A DNA stretch of 64,000 nt from Musa acuminata AAA Group (GCF_036884655.1 NC_088348.1:22309501-22373500), one strand, 5' to 3'. Counted from the first letter of the stretch, positions 10,898 through 22,760 are shown. The notes: generated by a model from the sequence alone, not told the origin. Numbers and translations are program-made.

Positions 10898-13430
10898 ACA
10901 AAATCTGAGTAGGGGCTAGCATGTCTTTATATTTTTTTATCTAAGCATAAGTAAAGGTTTAATATATGTGTATTTCTTAATATAAATATGAATACATAAT
11001 ATTCTTTTGTAATGAGCCTTGCTAGTTTATAGCCTTCTTCTTGTTCAGCACTGGCCTTAGTTGCTTGTTTGTTCCGTCACGTCACTTGTTGCGTAGATTC
11101 TTATGAAAATGAAATGAAAGATTTAGTTGGAAAGAATTAAATGAGAAGGCATATATCCATATAGGTTGCAAATCTATGGAGTAACAGTAAGGGTAACTTA
11201 ACTGTCAACAAATCTAGTAGCAACCCCAAACTCTGCCTTACGTAAGGATACCTATGTACAATAAATCATCTGGAACAACATTATTACACTCAACTCAACA
11301 TCTTGCCTTTACTTGGGATTATGGCGATGAACGGCAATCACATTCTGTAGTACCATGATTATGACGCGTCACCTTTTTTTCTATAAAGTAGGTTATGCGA
11401 AGAGGCGAACGGACACACAGATGCTACCTACCTCTATATGGCAACATTGCTGACGATTTGTGTTCCAAGTTAGTAAAGATTATTATAAAAAATTTCTCTT
11501 TGTATTACCCGACTATGACTGCACAGCTTGGAAATTATTTTTTGCTCCAGAGATGTGATGTTGATATGATACAGAAATACTTATCGATGACAAAAAAACA
11601 AAAAAAAACTTGTCAAGAGGAGATAGAATACATTAAAATCACGAGTGGTTTGACCGTTGAAAATTATAGATTACTCTCATATATTTTAAAAAATTATATT
11701 AATATTTTTATACTTATAAAAATAAAAGATTTAATCTCATTTTTTCTTATATCATTGACTCTATTGATAGAAGATACCACAAGTACTATCACATATAAAA
11801 ATAACGTTAAAAAGGATTAAAAATATAATTTCAATTCTCACGGTCAATAGAGAACATTCGATCTTGCACAAAACTGAAAGGATTAGGTAAGATGACAAAA
11901 CAAGAGAAATGAGACGATGTAGGAGATGAGGATTGTCAATGACACCACGGTTGGATAAACCATCCGAGAGAATATCAAAATAGAAGAAATGAGATGACGC
12001 AAGAGATATGGATCGTCATTGATATCGTTATTGGGTAGACCATCAAGAGGATAGTGAAACGATCACAAAAGTTATTTTTATGTGAAATTAATAATAAGGA
12101 TCGAAATTATCTTTTTATCCCTTTCTTAATGTCATTTTTTATATGACATTATGTATTGTATCTCGTCAGTACAATCAACGATACGAGGAGAAATAAAATT
12201 AAATATTTTATTAATTTTTTTAAAAATAAAAATTAAGATATTAAAGATAACTAAATATGATAATTACATTATAACAAAAATTAAGTTCTACATAAAGCAG
12301 GCATGTGATGTGACTCCTGCATCTGCATGCCTTGTTAATCATAATGTTGGTGCAAGTTTGATTCATCTCCGAGGTTGTCCAACAAAAACCCGACCCGACA
12401 AATAAAAGACGGAGTAGAACATGAAGTGCATAGTCTCTGAGCATTTGTTCCATGACTACTTGTCAATTTCCTTTATGACTAAACAGCTAAGAACCTCAGT
12501 GGTCTGCATCTAAAGTCTTCTGCACCAAATGTCAAGTCTACTAAATCCTTTTCTTTATTTCAGGCATTAAATTTACAAGTGAGGTGACAGCATTTCTTCT
12601 CTATGTCATGGCATCATCACGAAGCTCACAATTAAAGCTCAGCTGCATGAAAGAGTCTGGGGACGTTAGAAATGATCAACAGTGACTTCTCTCTATTGGC
12701 TGTGTGCAGCTCCTTTTCTAACAGTGAGCATGTCTCTTATGACTGATGTGGTGGCATAGAGCATAGACATCTGATGTAGCGTTAAACACCAAACTCATCT
12801 TTAGAGAAGTAAATTGTATGTTTTGACATGAAACAAACTTTTGAGTAAATGATTTGATACTGATAGCAAGTGCCATGGGTCTTCCCTTTCAAATGTATGT
12901 GTCAGAGCAAGAAGCAGCTTTCCATTGGTAAAGCCAAACCAAGAAGTTTTATGCAAACTTACTATGCATATAGTCATCCAAAAGACACATTACTTGAGGC
13001 CCAAATGGAACAGTCTGGTCAATATTCTTGAACCAGTTTAGCTGTCAAACTCTTGGTGCAGGAGTTGACCAATTGGGAAGTTCATCCTATTTGATTTCCA
13101 TCTGACCTTAACGTGAGTTGAAGTAGATAAAACTAGATATGCATATAAACTATGTTATCTGGCCTACCTATTGGAATCTTAACATGCTTTAATACACAAC
13201 TATAGCTTGATCCTAATCATGATGTTCATTTTTGGGATAACATTGAACGAGATAAGAAGGATAAGATTTGAAAATTCTTCCACTTTGTGCACATGTATAA
13301 GAAGGATAACCCAATCACTTTTTTTTTTATTGTAAATGTGCATTGTAACTTTATAAAGGATGTAAAAACAATACAAAGAGATTCATAAAGATATCTTTGT
13401 TAAATTATGAGGCTATATTTTAATATATTA
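10898..13430. other. Intergenic DNA, no gene recognised
   Basis: There is no recognisable protein, RNA gene or complete transposon. Open frames at 11395-11820 and 12151-12405 are Lys/Ile/Leu-rich, have no motif and look like chance. A two-copy tandem repeat is listed separately. The stretch about 12420-13100 is less AT-rich than its surroundings but has no sustained frame. Confidence 0.5.
11895..12062. repeat. Two-copy diverged tandem repeat, period about 82 bp
   Basis: The block beginning GAGAAATGAGACGATG, containing GGATTGTCAATGACACC and ending in a GGATAAACCATC-like segment, is followed by a second copy with about 75-80 % similarity. Neither copy matches the elements described elsewhere in the window. 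Confidence 0.6.
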
Positions 13431-13544
13431 TAGGCATGATTAGATTTTGATTATAATTATCGATTAATAAATAAAATAAATTTAATTATGATATGATTTC
13501 TTAAAAATTGATCTTGATAGTAAGGACTCTTCTATTTATTTATT

Positions 13545-13730
13545 CTAGACCCTTTACTCTCACTTATAAATAGATAAGACCTTCTAATGACTCAATAATA
13601 TATGATATAAATATTATCTTTGATTCATCACTTATAACGGTCATATAAAGGATAGGAAAAGAGAAGAAGACGAGTCTAGTTTTTCTTATATTACTGTATC
13701 TTTCGGATATGATGAATTGACATATGTAGA
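13545..13730 (+). mobile_element. Old diverged scrap of the copia LTR
   Basis: TAGACCCTTTACTCTCACTT followed by ATAAATAGATAAGACCT matches the promoter region of the LTR at 890-935, and AAAGGATAGGAAAAGAGAAG matches its 1060-1085 region, with deletions between. It is older than the cluster at 1-10.9 kb because the match is much poorer. Confidence 0.6.
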
Positions 13731-13984
13731 TTAGATAAAAGTTTTTAAATAATATTAAAAAAATATGTATTATAAATTTGATATATTGTTATTCAATTTT
13801 AGTTTCTAACCTTAAATTTTTTCGTGTAATAGTACCTTAAATTTTCTATCTTTATGCAGCATGCAATTGATAATATAGTTTTCCATTTTTTTTTTGAGAT
13901 GATGTAGATTTTGTGATCATATCAACTCTAGGATCAATTTTTTGAAAATATGAATATTGTAATATGAAGTTTGAAATATCAATC

Positions 13985-14009
13985 TTATATATATATATAT
14001 ATATATATA
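13985..14009. repeat. (TA)n microsatellite
   Basis: A pure alternating TA run of about 25 bases in AT-rich intergenic DNA. Confidence 0.9.
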
Positions 14010-14039
14010 ATCTTACTTAATCAAAAAAATTGATATATT

Positions 14040-14408
14040 TTAAATTTATTAAAAATTAATTAATCAGACATTAGTGATAGTTTTATTTATGTTGTCGCTA
14101 AACCTTTTAATTAAGACTTTTAGTGATCAAGCTGTTCATCATCAAATGTTGTCATAGAAGTATTTTTTTTGTTAATTTATTTATTTTTAGTGATAAAACT
14201 CGAATGTATTGGTCATAAAAATAAATTGTCACTAAAAGTCAATATTTAGTGACAAGTGTGCCTTTTCTTGTCACTAAAGCTCTGAACAATGCGAGTTAGT
14301 GACAACTCATTCCGTCACTAATTTTTTTAGTGATAATTTTTTAAAGTTTAGTTATAAATTTTGTCCATAACTTATGATTAATATTATTATTATCATTATT
14401 TTCTAGTG
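14040..14408. mobile_element. CACTA (En/Spm-type) transposon end fragment
   Basis: The segment carries many subterminal copies of TTAGTGAC and its complement GTCACTAA in both orientations (for example 14225-14330). It finishes in TTTTCTAGTG at 14399-14408, the reverse complement of a CACTAGAAAA terminal inverted repeat. Dense short subterminal repeats next to a CACTA terminus are typical of this superfamily. No matching left end is seen, and no transposase, so this is a truncated end or a deleted non-autonomous copy. Confidence 0.6.
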
Positions 14409-14669
14409 GATGTTGTTTATGGACCCATTATGAGAGAGCTGATCGAGTCATGTTTTAATGCATAGATTCAAGTTTTTGTGATTTATATAGGTTTTGTTTT
14501 AGGGCTTGCAATTCTCCTAAAGGAGAGACGTATGAGAATTATGGTGGCTTACAGATCCACTAACTTGATATACTTGACTATCAATGTTATGATTTGATAA
14601 TTTAACATTAATTTGATACATTTAAAACGCATGTTTAGAATCATATGATTGAAAATACGTCAGATCAAA

Positions 14670-14696
14670 TTAATAATAATAATAATAATAATAATA
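14670..14696. repeat. (TAA)n microsatellite
   Basis: About nine TAA units in a row, just right of the CACTA fragment. Confidence 0.9.
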
Positions 14697-14699
14697 TAA

Positions 14700-15210
14700 T
14701 GTGATCCTATAAACCAACTCAATTGGTCTCCTCCTATCTCCTACGTCGGACTAAGGTGTTAGTGCACGGATGACAAAGCTTGAAATATGATAGGATGAGC
14801 GAGCGTAGAGGAAAACTAGGATGTGATGGCAGTAGAACAAAGAGACACACAATGTCATGGATGAGAGGCCCTTTTAACTCTTTGTTCCAAGGGTTAAATA
14901 AAGGCCCAATTCATGAGCTATATCTTTAAAGTTGGGGGCCAAACTTCTTCTATTTTCTCCCATTTTATCGACCATCAAAATCTGATTTGTTAAAGCGAAT
15001 TATAAAATATCTATTAAATTAATTATTTAAAAACTTAATCCAAATAGAATAAAATTTCTTTCTCATTGAACTCTTCCTTCCAATACTTCATCGTTTTCAA
15101 GCTCTCTAAAGTCGATCGTCCTCCCATGCTCTATCTATGCACTTTAATTGACGGACGACGTTTTCAAGCGGATATGGTGTTGTCCGGAAGACAAAGAAAA
15201 ACTTCAAACT
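14700..15210. other. Intergenic, nothing recognised
   Basis: Moderately AT-rich DNA without a sustained frame or recognisable repeat. It might include the body of a diverged LTR of the copia relic to the right, but I could not align it. Confidence 0.4.
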
Positions 15211-16507
15211 AACAAGGAAAAGTAAGTGCGGTCTAATATAAGGACTATTATTTCCTAAGACAATTGATCAAATGTGTTAGAAAGATCCTAACACTCTTTT
15301 GTTGGAAAGAGGAAAATAAAAAATAAAAACCAAAAGAGAAAAAAAATCAACAAATAAATGATAATTTGGTAACTCCATATATATTTATAGGAACAAATTA
15401 TAATTCACCAGGGAGTTTCGATTTAATTAATTTGAATATAAATGATAATTTTAAAAATACTTAGGAAGCATGACAATCTAAGTATTTTATGTTAATCTAA
15501 TATCTCATTAAATATGTTCAAATGCTCTACCAAGTCTTCATCTTCCTCTATCCTCAACCTATATAACTTTCATCTTAGATATAACTTATTAATCAAACTT
15601 TTAGTTAGATAAAAACTTTCTAATTTATCCCAAATAACTATGATGAGCTCATCATTAATATCATTATTGATAACATTATCAATGATACAAAAATAAATAG
15701 TATTTGCACACTTTGTCTTTAAGTTCTTCTAAATTTTCGTCACTCATATTTTTTAGTTAGTTTGTTTATCCCTTTCATATTTTGATTAGGTATTGTTGAA
15801 TAAGACGATCCTTCGTCCTCCTCTATCGTAAGATAAAACTATTTCTTTTATCAAATTTTTTAATAGTAAAGTCAACGAAAATGATCGACGATATCTTTGT
15901 TGAATCTATAATTACTAGATCTTTTGAGCTCTAATACTAATGATTGGGGAGGGAGATGAAAAAATTAAAATTAAAAAAAATCTAAAAAAGGTCAATAAAT
16001 AATTTACATAATAAAAAGCCTATATGAGATTTACGTGGTTGAGAACTACCGTCTATGTTTATGAAAAAAACTAAAATTTTCAATATATAAGATCAATTAC
16101 AAGGTTCGAAAATTATCCCTACACAAGTATTACTCTCATTATACATCTTCTCTCGTAAACTCAAAGAACACTTCTTTCGAACCTCTTTAGATCTATTAAA
16201 AAAAAACTCCCACTATAATCTTCACTCAGGATGTTATGTTGCCTCTATCTACTAAAAGGAACTCTTGTTTTAGCAGCTAGCTGCCTTTGTCTCACTCTTA
16301 TTATAATCTTGACTCTCAATACATATAATTATAAGAAAAAAGATTAATTTAATTAAGATTCTCTCAATTAATTTAAATATAATTAAGATTTTATAAAAAT
16401 AATTATCAACCCTATCACTAATATATCAAGGGGAAAAAGAAAAAAACTTTGAATTCACTAGAAAAAAGGACTTTTATTTCCTAAAAAAGATAAGATCCTA
16501 ACACACA
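15211..16507 (-). mobile_element. Decayed Ty1/copia relic, minus strand
   Basis: An LTR-like block at 15943-16507 has a primer-binding-site-like sequence at its left edge: about 15928-15942, reverse complement TTAGTATTAGAGCTC. This gives minus orientation. Its outer end, AAGATCCTAACAC, recurs at about 15285-15297 together with a nearby TTATTTCCTAA segment, so 15211-15297 is probably the start of the second LTR. Between them lies only a gag remnant. The whole unit is heavily mutated and lacks protease, integrase and RT. Confidence 0.6.
15460..15880 (-). pseudogene. Copia gag remnant
   Basis: On the minus strand, about 15650-15480, a stretch reads IVIWDKLESFYLTKSLINKL, then after one stop LYRLRIEEDEDLVEHLNIFN. 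This is a typical copia gag (UBN2/DUF4219 group) segment. Further upstream (about 15860-15700) there are LIQQYL and MSDENLEELKDKVC pieces of the same domain, separated by stops. This is the only coding trace in the relic. Confidence 0.75.
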
Positions 16508-17086
16508 TTATCTTGAATGAACACAATCATGCACGCATCAACTACACAAATGAGCAGACAAACTCATACTGCAATTTTAATTAACGTACACGGGGTTCGT
16601 TCTACCTGCTGTATTCAGCCATACCGTCGGCTACGTTTCCATTCCCTTCGCCATTAGCCGGTCGGTGAGGGGTCAGCCGACGCTTGTGGTTGCCCACACA
16701 AAAACAAAGGAATCCATCCATCCATCAACAGATGAAGACTGCTCTGTTTGGTCCAGCACAGCACATCCTTCAGCTGCATCCCATTCCCAAGTCATGTGCG
16801 TTTTCCATATGCTTTCTCATCACCCCATCGACCATGTGATGAACCATTGAAAACAGCATCGTATGTTGAAACAAGTGCCATGGAAATCATGCATTAATTC
16901 ATGTATAATGAATAACTTGATAGAAAACCGACAAAAGTTCGGCACATGGTATATGAGCTTCTTCCGGCCATTCGACAGCGTTATATTGCGGCTTCTTCTT
17001 CCTCAGCTTCTCGATGAAGGAGGAGGTGCCATCCGCGGTACAGCCTCCCAAGTCATTGTAGAGACTATACCTGCGACAGGGCGAGG
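16508..17086 (+). promoter_or_regulatory. Upstream region of the first GT61 gene
   Basis: About 580 bases separate the copia relic from the ATG at 17087. A weak TATA-like TATATGAGC lies at about 16949, some 140 bases before the ATG, so a short leader is possible. No defined operator can be named. The short distance means the gene's upstream regulatory DNA directly abuts a transposon remnant. Confidence 0.35.
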
Positions 17087-18873
17087 ATGGGATACAACCC
17101 AAAGCTGGTGAAGAGACTTAGACAGCAGCAGTCGCGGGGTTTGGGCGTCGGCCTCATCGTGGGATGCCTTCTGTTGTCGATGACCTACGTTACGGTGTTT
17201 AGGACTGACATCGACCTCCTCTCCATCCGTGAGTTCCTGTTCTAATTGACCTTCCGCGGTTGAACCGTGTCGTCCGCGTAGCTCTCTCTGCCTCTGACGA
17301 ACACTCAATTTGCTTTGCAGTGAATTCGTCGCCGCCGTCGTCACCTATCATTGCAGCTCCCACGGATCCACCTGCGGTTGCAAACATGACGTGGTTTCGT
17401 CAGCTAGGTACGTAAGACCGAGGCAGTCTCCCTTCTTGAGTTGGTAACCAGGATCTGACATGCATCTTGTTCACTCCATTGTTGTCCAGACGACGAAGAT
17501 GGCAATCCGCCACAGAATGGCCAATCGGCTGCTGCTCCGTCTGTGAAACAACAACATCTTCCCAGCACCACCGAGAGAGCAGGTGTGAACCATGACTTGT
17601 TGGGCTGATTTGGTCGGTAAGATTTTAAGTTGGATGTGTTATGGCGAACACAAGTCATTGATGTTAGTCTTTTGAAGATGTGGTAGCTCGGAGGCGGAGC
17701 AAGCCCCTGTGCGATCTCTCCGAGTACAGAACCGACGTGTGCGACATGGAAGGCGACATCAGGATAGTCGGGAAGGGTTCAGCCACCGTCATGCTCGTTC
17801 CGCCCAACGGCAGTAGCGGAACGAGTGAATCGTGGGAGGTCACGCCTTACGCTCGCAAGGGGGATCGCACGGTCACCCGCAACGTCCGCAAAGTGAAGGT
17901 GAAGTCGCTGCAGGAGCACGAAGAAGCTCCTGTATGCAGCCTCCATCACACCGTCCCCGGCGTCCTCTTCGCCAGCGCCGGCTACTGCGGCAACATCTTC
18001 CACGACGTCGCGGACGTGCTGCTTCCCCTCTTCATCACCTCTCGCGGATTCGACGGCAACGTGCAGTTCCTCGTCGCCAACAACCAGTCCTGGTGGTTCT
18101 ACAAGTACCACCACATCCTTCAGAAGCTCTCCTCGCACGAGCTCATCAACTACGATCACGACGACAGAGTACACTGCTTCAAACACGTCATCGTCGGTCT
18201 GCGCGCTGACAGGGACTTGATGGTCGACGCCTCCAGATCGGCGCAAGGTTTGTCCATGCTGAACTTCGTGAAGTTCCTGAGAAGCGCGTACTCGCTGGAG
18301 CGGGATCGGCCGTGGACGGCGGGCGGGCCGCCCGGAAGGCAGCCGCGGCTGTTGTTCATCGCGAGGGGCAGGTCGAGGAGGTTCGTGAACTTGGACGAGA
18401 TCGTGCGGCTGGCGGAGCAGGTCGGTTTCGAGGTGGTGATGGCGGAGCCAAGCTTCATGGACGTGGGCAGGTTCGCCGGCACCGTGAACTCGTGCGACGT
18501 GATGGTGGGCGTGCACGGGGCGGGGCTGACCAACATGGTGTTCCTCCCCACCAACGCCGTGCTGATCCAAGTGGTGCCGCTGGCGAAGCTGGATTGGATA
18601 GCGGCGAATTACTACGCGGAGCCTGCCAAGGGGATGAAGCTGCGGTACTTGCAGTACGAGATAAGCGAGGAGGAAAGCACGCTGATCGAGCTGTATCCCA
18701 GAGACCACAAGGTGTTCAAGGATCCGGACTCGATTCACAAGCAAGGGTGGAAGAAGATGGGGGAGGTGTACCTGCGGAAGCAGAACGTGAAGCTTAATGT
18801 GAACCGATTCCGACCGGTCCTGGAGAAGGCGCTGCAGCTTCTCAAAGAGAAAGCAGAGCACACGAGAGAGTAA
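17087..18873 (+). CDS. GT61 glycosyltransferase, xylan arabinosyl/xylosyltransferase-like (copy 1)
   Basis: Predicted Golgi type II membrane enzyme of CAZy family GT61 (DUF563). Family members such as grass XAT and XYXT1 add arabinose or xylose to xylan; the donor here cannot be told from sequence. Best model has four exons: 17087-17228, 17321-17407, 17490-17582 and 17678-18873, all GT-AG, all introns phase 1, 505 residues. A short basic N-terminus precedes a membrane anchor at about residues 18-38. Exons 2 and 3 encode a Ser/Pro/Gln-rich stem. Exon 4 carries the catalytic domain, about residues 195-460, with GNIFHDVADVLLPLF, LLFIARG and GVHGAGLTN (His387). The start gives the only hydrophobic anchor and matches the second copy. 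It is intact, GC-rich at third positions, and lies 1.8 kb before its tandem paralogue. Confidence 0.93.
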
Positions 18874-19232
18874 GCCAGAGATTTTACAGTCGATATTATC
18901 CGGTAGATATGTTCTTTTTCTTCTTTTGTATACTCATCGATTCCATTCCATTGTCCAAATAATGTGGTTCAAAGTGTCGATTGTGAAATCGCAGAATCTT
19001 GATTTGTGTTCATTAAATTAATAGGACTAAAAATTCATTATATATGATAAGATTTGAAAGGGTTAGTCAGTTTTTAACTTGATAGGATCTGAATTGATAT
19101 CCAAATTTGTTTATTAATTAATTTGATTTAGATTCATCAATCTCTAAAAGAAATATGTAAATAAAGAAAATAGGTTTCGTCGAAATTTGATAAACCAAAG
19201 TGAAAAAGAAAATAAGTTAATGGACCCCCACA

Positions 19233-19256
19233 CGAACGAACGAACGAACGAACGAA
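19233..19256. repeat. (CGAA)n microsatellite
   Basis: Six tandem CGAA units. Confidence 0.9.
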
Positions 19257-20429
19257 AAAGGAGGAGAAGAGAAATAGTTTTTTAAGGAAGAAGAGGACTT
19301 CGGTGACATAAATTGGGCTAAGATTTGAAAGAGTTGGATAACCATACGCATTAAGTTCAGTCAATAATGTTCGACAGAATGGTCAATTTTCATTTCTATG
19401 CATTAAAGATTTCCTGCGAAATGAGAGAGGATTCAGCTCTGCATCCCCCTCCCTCCGGTGACGTCCCTTTTTCATTTCATTGTTCGAGAACTTTGACTTT
19501 TGTTTCCTGCATCGATGAGTGTCTCGAATCATGGACAAGAGGTATTTGTCTACCTGTCATATGACCATTTAATAGCTAACAATGACATTACGAGACGTAA
19601 ATAAAAGTCCTTGAATTATTATTAGCAATAGCGAGCTCCTATTTCTCTCGACACAACGCATCTACGACGACTAGTTTACTCGCTTGAATCGGTGCACTCA
19701 AAGCAAGGAGTGAATGACTTGTACGTGAGTGACTTCCCCAACCCATTTTCCAAACGGTCCTAAACGAGTGCTTTTCCTTTTTTGCCTGTGACAATTTACA
19801 ACAGCACGGTTGGAATGTAGTGTGTCGGACTCTGTTTTTGCACTGTAGATCGGGGAAGGCTATTGGCATGTCAAGTTCCGCGAGTCACCTCAACCCCCAA
19901 CTCCTCCTGGCGGCTTCACGTCGTCTTGTGCAGCCATTTCTTACTTGGTCATTTGTTGGATTCGTCGATGGAAAAGTCTCCATCTGTGGGCTTCCCCCCC
20001 ACCCTTCCGCAAGCACAATATTATTCCGTCCTACCAAACAAATCATTCAACCATGCCACCGAGTTTAGAGAGAGAGAGAGAGAAGAGCAGAACAAACAAG
20101 ATGTACTTCTTGGGTTCTTTTGGAACCAAAGCACTAAATCCAGAGATAAATTAGAAATTTTGACGTAAAATTTGTGTGATTTGATACTTATTACTAGAGA
20201 AAAACTACTTCATGACATCAAATCACAAGTTTTCCAATTAATCCAAACTAACACAAATTTTCTTAAACATCACCCTCTGTTTATCCACCGAAAAGAAATA
20301 CTTTCAAACATTTTTCTCTCATAAAGTTTTGTTTAATTATATTCTTCAATGCTTTTCGATCCCAATAATATTTTATCAATCATTAATCCGTGCCATGGAT
20401 GATCGAATCAAATGCCGAGCTTAGATGAT

Positions 20430-20453
20430 AGAGAGAGAGAGAGAGAGAGAGAG
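20430..20453. repeat. (GA)n microsatellite upstream of GT61 copy 2
   Basis: About twelve GA units. GA/CT runs near plant transcription starts can bind BBR/BPC-type GAGA factors; a role here is only inferred from position. Confidence 0.85.
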
Positions 20454-20675
20454 GAGAATAAACAACCTGAGGTTCTTTTGGCCATTTGCAAGATGCTGAT
20501 TCAGACGTACACATAGAAAAATGGCCAAAAACAATACGATGGACAACCGACAGCCGTCCGGTGTCTTCCTCACGTTAAATGGATCACTTTATACACCTCG
20601 ATTTCCACTACTCGTGCTTTGGGTTTCCTCCTGGAAGAAGATGCCATGGTAGGAAGCTGAGCGCCCACCTACAGG

Positions 20676-22667
20676 ATGAAGATGGCGAAGAAGTTCCGGC
20701 CGCCGGTGGAGCCTCGCAGCTTCGGATCCGGATTGATCGTCGGATGCTTTCTGGTGTCGATGACATATGTTCTCATGTCCAAGAAAGACATAGGCAAGGA
20801 CCAGCTCTCCGTCTACCGGAGTTCCCCTCTTGTCCTTGATGCTTCTGCCTTGTTCCGATTCATGACTCTGGTTGGATTGTTGCAGTAAGTTGCCTGCCAT
20901 CATCGCGTTCGTTGTTGTTGTCGTCCTCGCCGTCGTGGAGCGATGCAACTCCTTCGAGTTCGATAGTAAGCAATAGAAAGATTCAATTGTCAGGTAGGAC
21001 CGCAGTTCTTGCTAGCTTTCTGTTCTTCCTGCTTTTCTCCTTCTCCTTCTTCCTTTGAAATCAGAGCAACAAGTACTAAAGCGTTGCATTTGACTCTGAT
21101 TTGCGACGTGGATTTCGGATCATGTATTTGTTTTTGTCTTGATGAAGGACACGAGAAGGCAGCAGAAGAGAGTAATCTCGAAAGAAGTGAAGCCATCGAC
21201 ATGCCTGACGATTCGTCCCCCGCAGCATCAGCGTCTGATGTTTTATCTGAAGAAGGAAGTTCTCCCAGCACTGATGACAAATCAGGTAGGTAATCAGAAC
21301 TATGTTAATGCATGCACCCACCACAAGGCATGCAGGAGGAACAGGGCATCAGGTCCCCTGTTCTTCTACAAAGTATTAGTGATTAGATGATCACTAATAT
21401 GAGCTTGACGTGATCATCATATATGGATTCTCAATTTCCATCGCATGCTAATTTCTGAGATTCTAATGGAAGCCATCGTCTTGTAGATGGTGCAGCTGGG
21501 AGGAAGCCAATGTGTGATGTTTCCGGCTACAGATTAGACACCTGCGATCTCGCAGGGGACGTCAGAGTCATCGGGAAGAATTCATCCTCTGTAGTGCTTG
21601 TCGTTACCCCTGATACGAGCAGCACAGACAGGAACGAGTCATGGCAGATCAAACCTTATCCTCGCAAGTACGACTCCTCGGCCATGGCTAAAGTCCGTCC
21701 GCTGAGCCTGAAATCACTGAACGGTGATCCAGAAGCCCCTCGATGCAGCATCAACCACACAGTCCCCGGCATCCTGTTCTCCACCGGCGGCCACTGCGGA
21801 AACTGCTTCCACGACTTCGCCGACGTGCTGATCCCCCTCTTCCAGACCGCCATCCCCTTCCGAGGCCGAGTCCAGTTCATCATCACCAATCACCAGCGTT
21901 GGTGGATGAACAAGTATCGACCCTACCTGACGAAGCTCTCCTCGTATGACGCCATCGACTTCGACAACGACGACAGAGTGCACTGCTTCGACCATGTCAT
22001 CGTCGGCCTGAGAGCCGAAAGAGACCTGATGATCCATCCCCCGAACGGCGGCAACTACTCCATCATGGACTTCGTGAAGCTCACTAGGAGCGCGTACTCG
22101 CTGGAGCGGGACCGGCCGTGGACGCCCGACCAGCAGCCGGGCAACAAGCCGAGGTTGCTGTTCATAGCGAGGGGCGGGACGAGGAAGTTCATGAACCTGG
22201 ACGAGATCGTGCCCATGGCGGAGCAGGTGGGCTTCGAGGTGGTGGTGTCGGAGCCGGACTTCTACGACGTGGCCAGGTTCGCGCACATCGTGAACTCCTG
22301 CGACGTGATGGTGGGCGTGCACGGCGCCGGGCTGACCAACTTTCTCTTCCTCCCCACCGACGCCATCGTCATCCAGGTGGTGCCGTTGGGGAAACTGGAT
22401 TGGATCGCCACCAACTTCTACGCAGAGCCCGCCATGGGGATGGGGCTGCGGTACTTGGAGTACAACATCACGGTGGAGGAGAGCACGCTGACGGAACTGT
22501 ATCCGAGAGACCACCCGGTGTTCGCGAACCCCGAATCCATCCACAAGCAGGGGTGGTTTAAGCTGGGGAACGTGTTCCTTAAGCAGCAGAATGTAAAGCT
22601 TGATGTGAGCAGATTTAGGTCCGTCCTGGTGAAGGCTCTCGAGTTGCTGGGCGAGAAGAGGGACTGA
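20676..22667 (+). CDS. GT61 glycosyltransferase, xylan arabinosyl/xylosyltransferase-like (copy 2)
   Basis: Tandem paralogue of copy 1 with the same predicted Golgi role. The catalytic exon is 21487-22667 and has GNCFHDFADVLIPLF, LLFIARGGTRKF and GVHGAGLTN. The membrane anchor follows the ATG at 20676 (GLIVGCFLVSMTYVLM). The 5' part has two possible models. Model A mirrors copy 1: 20676-20820, 20886-20993, 21148-21285, last exon; 523 residues; all introns phase 1. It needs a poor donor (GTTCCC) and a 65-base first intron. Model B uses the strong donor GTAAGT at 20885 and a pyrimidine-rich acceptor ending at 21064: exons 20676-20884, 21065-21285, last exon; 536 residues. Both keep frame. The exon-1 donor used by copy 1 (CGTGAGTT) is changed here to CGGAGTT. 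An AATAAA lies at 22755-22760. Confidence 0.92.
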
Positions 22668-22754
22668 GTGTTTTTTGCCCGTGTGTACATTGATCCAATT
22701 CGATTACGGCTTGATATTGTGCTGTAACCAATATTGTTTTCTCCAGAAGAAGTG

Positions 22755-22760
22755 AATAAA
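22755..22760 (+). terminator. Polyadenylation signal of GT61 copy 2
   Basis: AATAAA 88 bases after the stop codon, within the usual range for a plant near-upstream element. Confidence 0.6.

Larger units (their letters stand above)
18874..20675. other. Spacer between GT61 copies 1 and 2
   Basis: No gene recognised. It holds a polyadenylation-like AATAATG at about 18959 just after copy 1, a (CGAA)n run at 19233-19256 and (GA)n tracts near 20068-20084 and 20430-20453. Several short open frames here have no motif and overlap in multiple frames. The (GA)n run, about 220 bases before the ATG of copy 2, lies in its probable promoter region, where GA-rich tracts are common in plants. Confidence 0.5.

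Noticed and set aside
11395..11820. 141-residue open frame
   Set aside because: Lys/Ile/Leu-rich, no domain, AT-rich context; expected by chance.
12420..12800. Possible microRNA or other RNA gene in less AT-rich intergenic DNA
   Set aside because: No match to a plant miRNA family I know and no clear hairpin or tRNA-like cloverleaf.
17779..18861. 360-residue open frame on the minus strand opposite GT61 copy 1 (and a similar 276-residue one at 21714-22544)
   Set aside because: They are His/Arg/Val-rich mirror frames caused by the GC-rich third positions of the GT61 exons; no motif, no splice logic.
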